Shown here piece by piece: positions 6,143-6,705 of a stretch of DNA of 6,705 bases (position 1 is its first letter; the number at the start of each line of letters is the position of its first letter). This DNA is from Anaerolineales bacterium. Lineage in GTDB: Bacteria; Chloroflexota; Anaerolineae; B4-G1; DUEL01. The notes under the pieces are model-generated. The model ran no database searches and was not told the origin of the DNA. It saw only the letters and a list, made by a program, of their open reading frames with translations. Where the stretch lies: assembly GCA_015662065.1 (NCBI GenBank), contig DQUX01000192.1, positions 1-6,705 on the forward strand, given 5' to 3'. The translations under genes were made by a program, and so were the position numbers.

Positions 6143-6705
6143 ATGTCCAAGAAACACCGAAGAGCAATCGGGCTTGTCCTGCTGATTCTCCTCTTGTTGG
6201 GATGTGGCATCTCCCCCGGCGGCTCTCCCTCCCCCATTCCAACGGAGGTGACCCCGGCTATGGTCTCTCCGCTCTCCCCTATGCCGACGGCCACGCCGGT
6301 GATCGGTGGGGGAGAGGGCGGCGAGTCCACGCCAGAGGCACCTCCCCTTTGCTCCCAACTCAACCTAGAGATCGAGTACCACCAGGCCTGGTCCATGCCC
6401 GAGGTGGCTGGCGAGTTCCAGGCCATCGGCGAGATCCCACTGTCGGTGGATACTGCAGCCGCTCCCCCGACGGTGCGCGGAGAGGGGGAACTGCCCATTT
6501 CGGGCCAGGGACACGCAGGGGAGTGCACCTACACCGTCACTGGTGCGCTGGGATACGATCTGGAGGGGGAGATCGTCTCAGGGACAACAGGGGGCATGGA
6601 GGTTCACCTCCGCGGGCAGCGAACGGCGAACGTTGCCTTTGTCGGCGGCGAGTGCGGCGGGGGTGGGATCGCCCCGCCCGAAGCGATGGTCGAGATGGTC
6701 CTCCC
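6143..6705 (+). CDS. Predicted lipoprotein with Pro/Ser/Thr linker, unknown function (3' end outside the window)
   Basis: An open frame from ATG at 6143 runs to the window end without a stop: 187 complete codons plus two bases. AGGAGG (6132-6137), 5 bases upstream, supports the start. Residues 1-20 are a lipoprotein signal (basic SKKHRR, hydrophobic Leu-rich core) and Cys21 in LLGC is the predicted lipidated residue. Residues 24-68 form a Pro/Ser/Thr/Gly-rich low-complexity linker containing PMPTATP, a style common in exported Chloroflexota proteins. From residue 70 a more ordered, probably beta-rich region begins, with Cys at 70, 128 and 171 and alternating polar/hydrophobic segments. I recognise no family. 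It has its own candidate promoter after the liv terminator, so it is probably transcribed independently of the importer. Confidence 0.82.
   Translation, partial: MSKKHRRAIGLVLLILLLLGCGISPGGSPSPIPTEVTPAMVSPLSPMPTATPVIGGGEGGESTPEAPPLCSQLNLEIEYHQAWSMPEVAGEFQAIGEIPLSVDTAAAPPTVRGEGELPISGQGHAGECTYTVTGALGYDLEGEIVSGTTGGMEVHLRGQRTANVAFVGGECGGGGIAPPEAMVEMVL

Noticed and set aside
6074..6528. Antisense frames opposite the lipoprotein gene
   Set aside because: The + strand frame has a ribosome binding site, lipoprotein signal and linker; the antisense products show no recognisable features.

Overview
This window is a nearly complete, co-directional liv-type operon: a branched-chain amino acid (HAAT family) ABC importer, followed by the start of an unrelated lipoprotein gene. 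Every gene I can support lies on the + strand. The DNA is GC-rich with G/C-biased third codon positions. Two features suggest a Chloroflexota bacterium of the Anaerolineae type: lipobox-anchored exported proteins, and a Pro/Thr linker of the 'PTATP' kind in the last gene. I also recall substrate-binding proteins like this one, with a Cys-bearing N-terminus, from that phylum. The assignment is an inference from protein style; there is no rRNA or other marker gene here.

Layout: positions 1-166 are an untranslated or leader region. It holds a very long Shine-Dalgarno-like stretch, a possible 37-codon leader ORF and competing inverted repeats. Next come the lipoprotein substrate-binding protein (167-1378), a 173-base gap with a strong 15-bp hairpin and a smaller 6-bp hairpin, permease LivH (1552-2625), permease LivM with a long extra membrane N-terminus (2637-4325), ATPase LivG (4345-5136) and ATPase LivF (5159-5872). 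The last four genes are separated by only 11-22 bases, each with its own ribosome binding site. After livF come a degenerate heptamer repeat and a good intrinsic terminator (5957-5997). A candidate promoter then precedes a second lipoprotein gene (6143 onward), which runs off the window.

How it works together: the lipid-anchored binding protein captures an amino acid or similar small ligand outside the membrane and delivers it to the LivH-LivM channel. LivG and LivF hydrolyse ATP on the cytoplasmic side to drive import. The hairpins after the binding-protein gene are where one would expect differential expression, because binding proteins are usually needed in excess over the permease.

I do not see a previously undescribed multi-gene system. 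The points most worth a second look are the roughly 235-residue extra membrane domain on LivM, the leader structures, the hairpin after the binding-protein gene, the cysteine-rich binding protein and the heptamer array.
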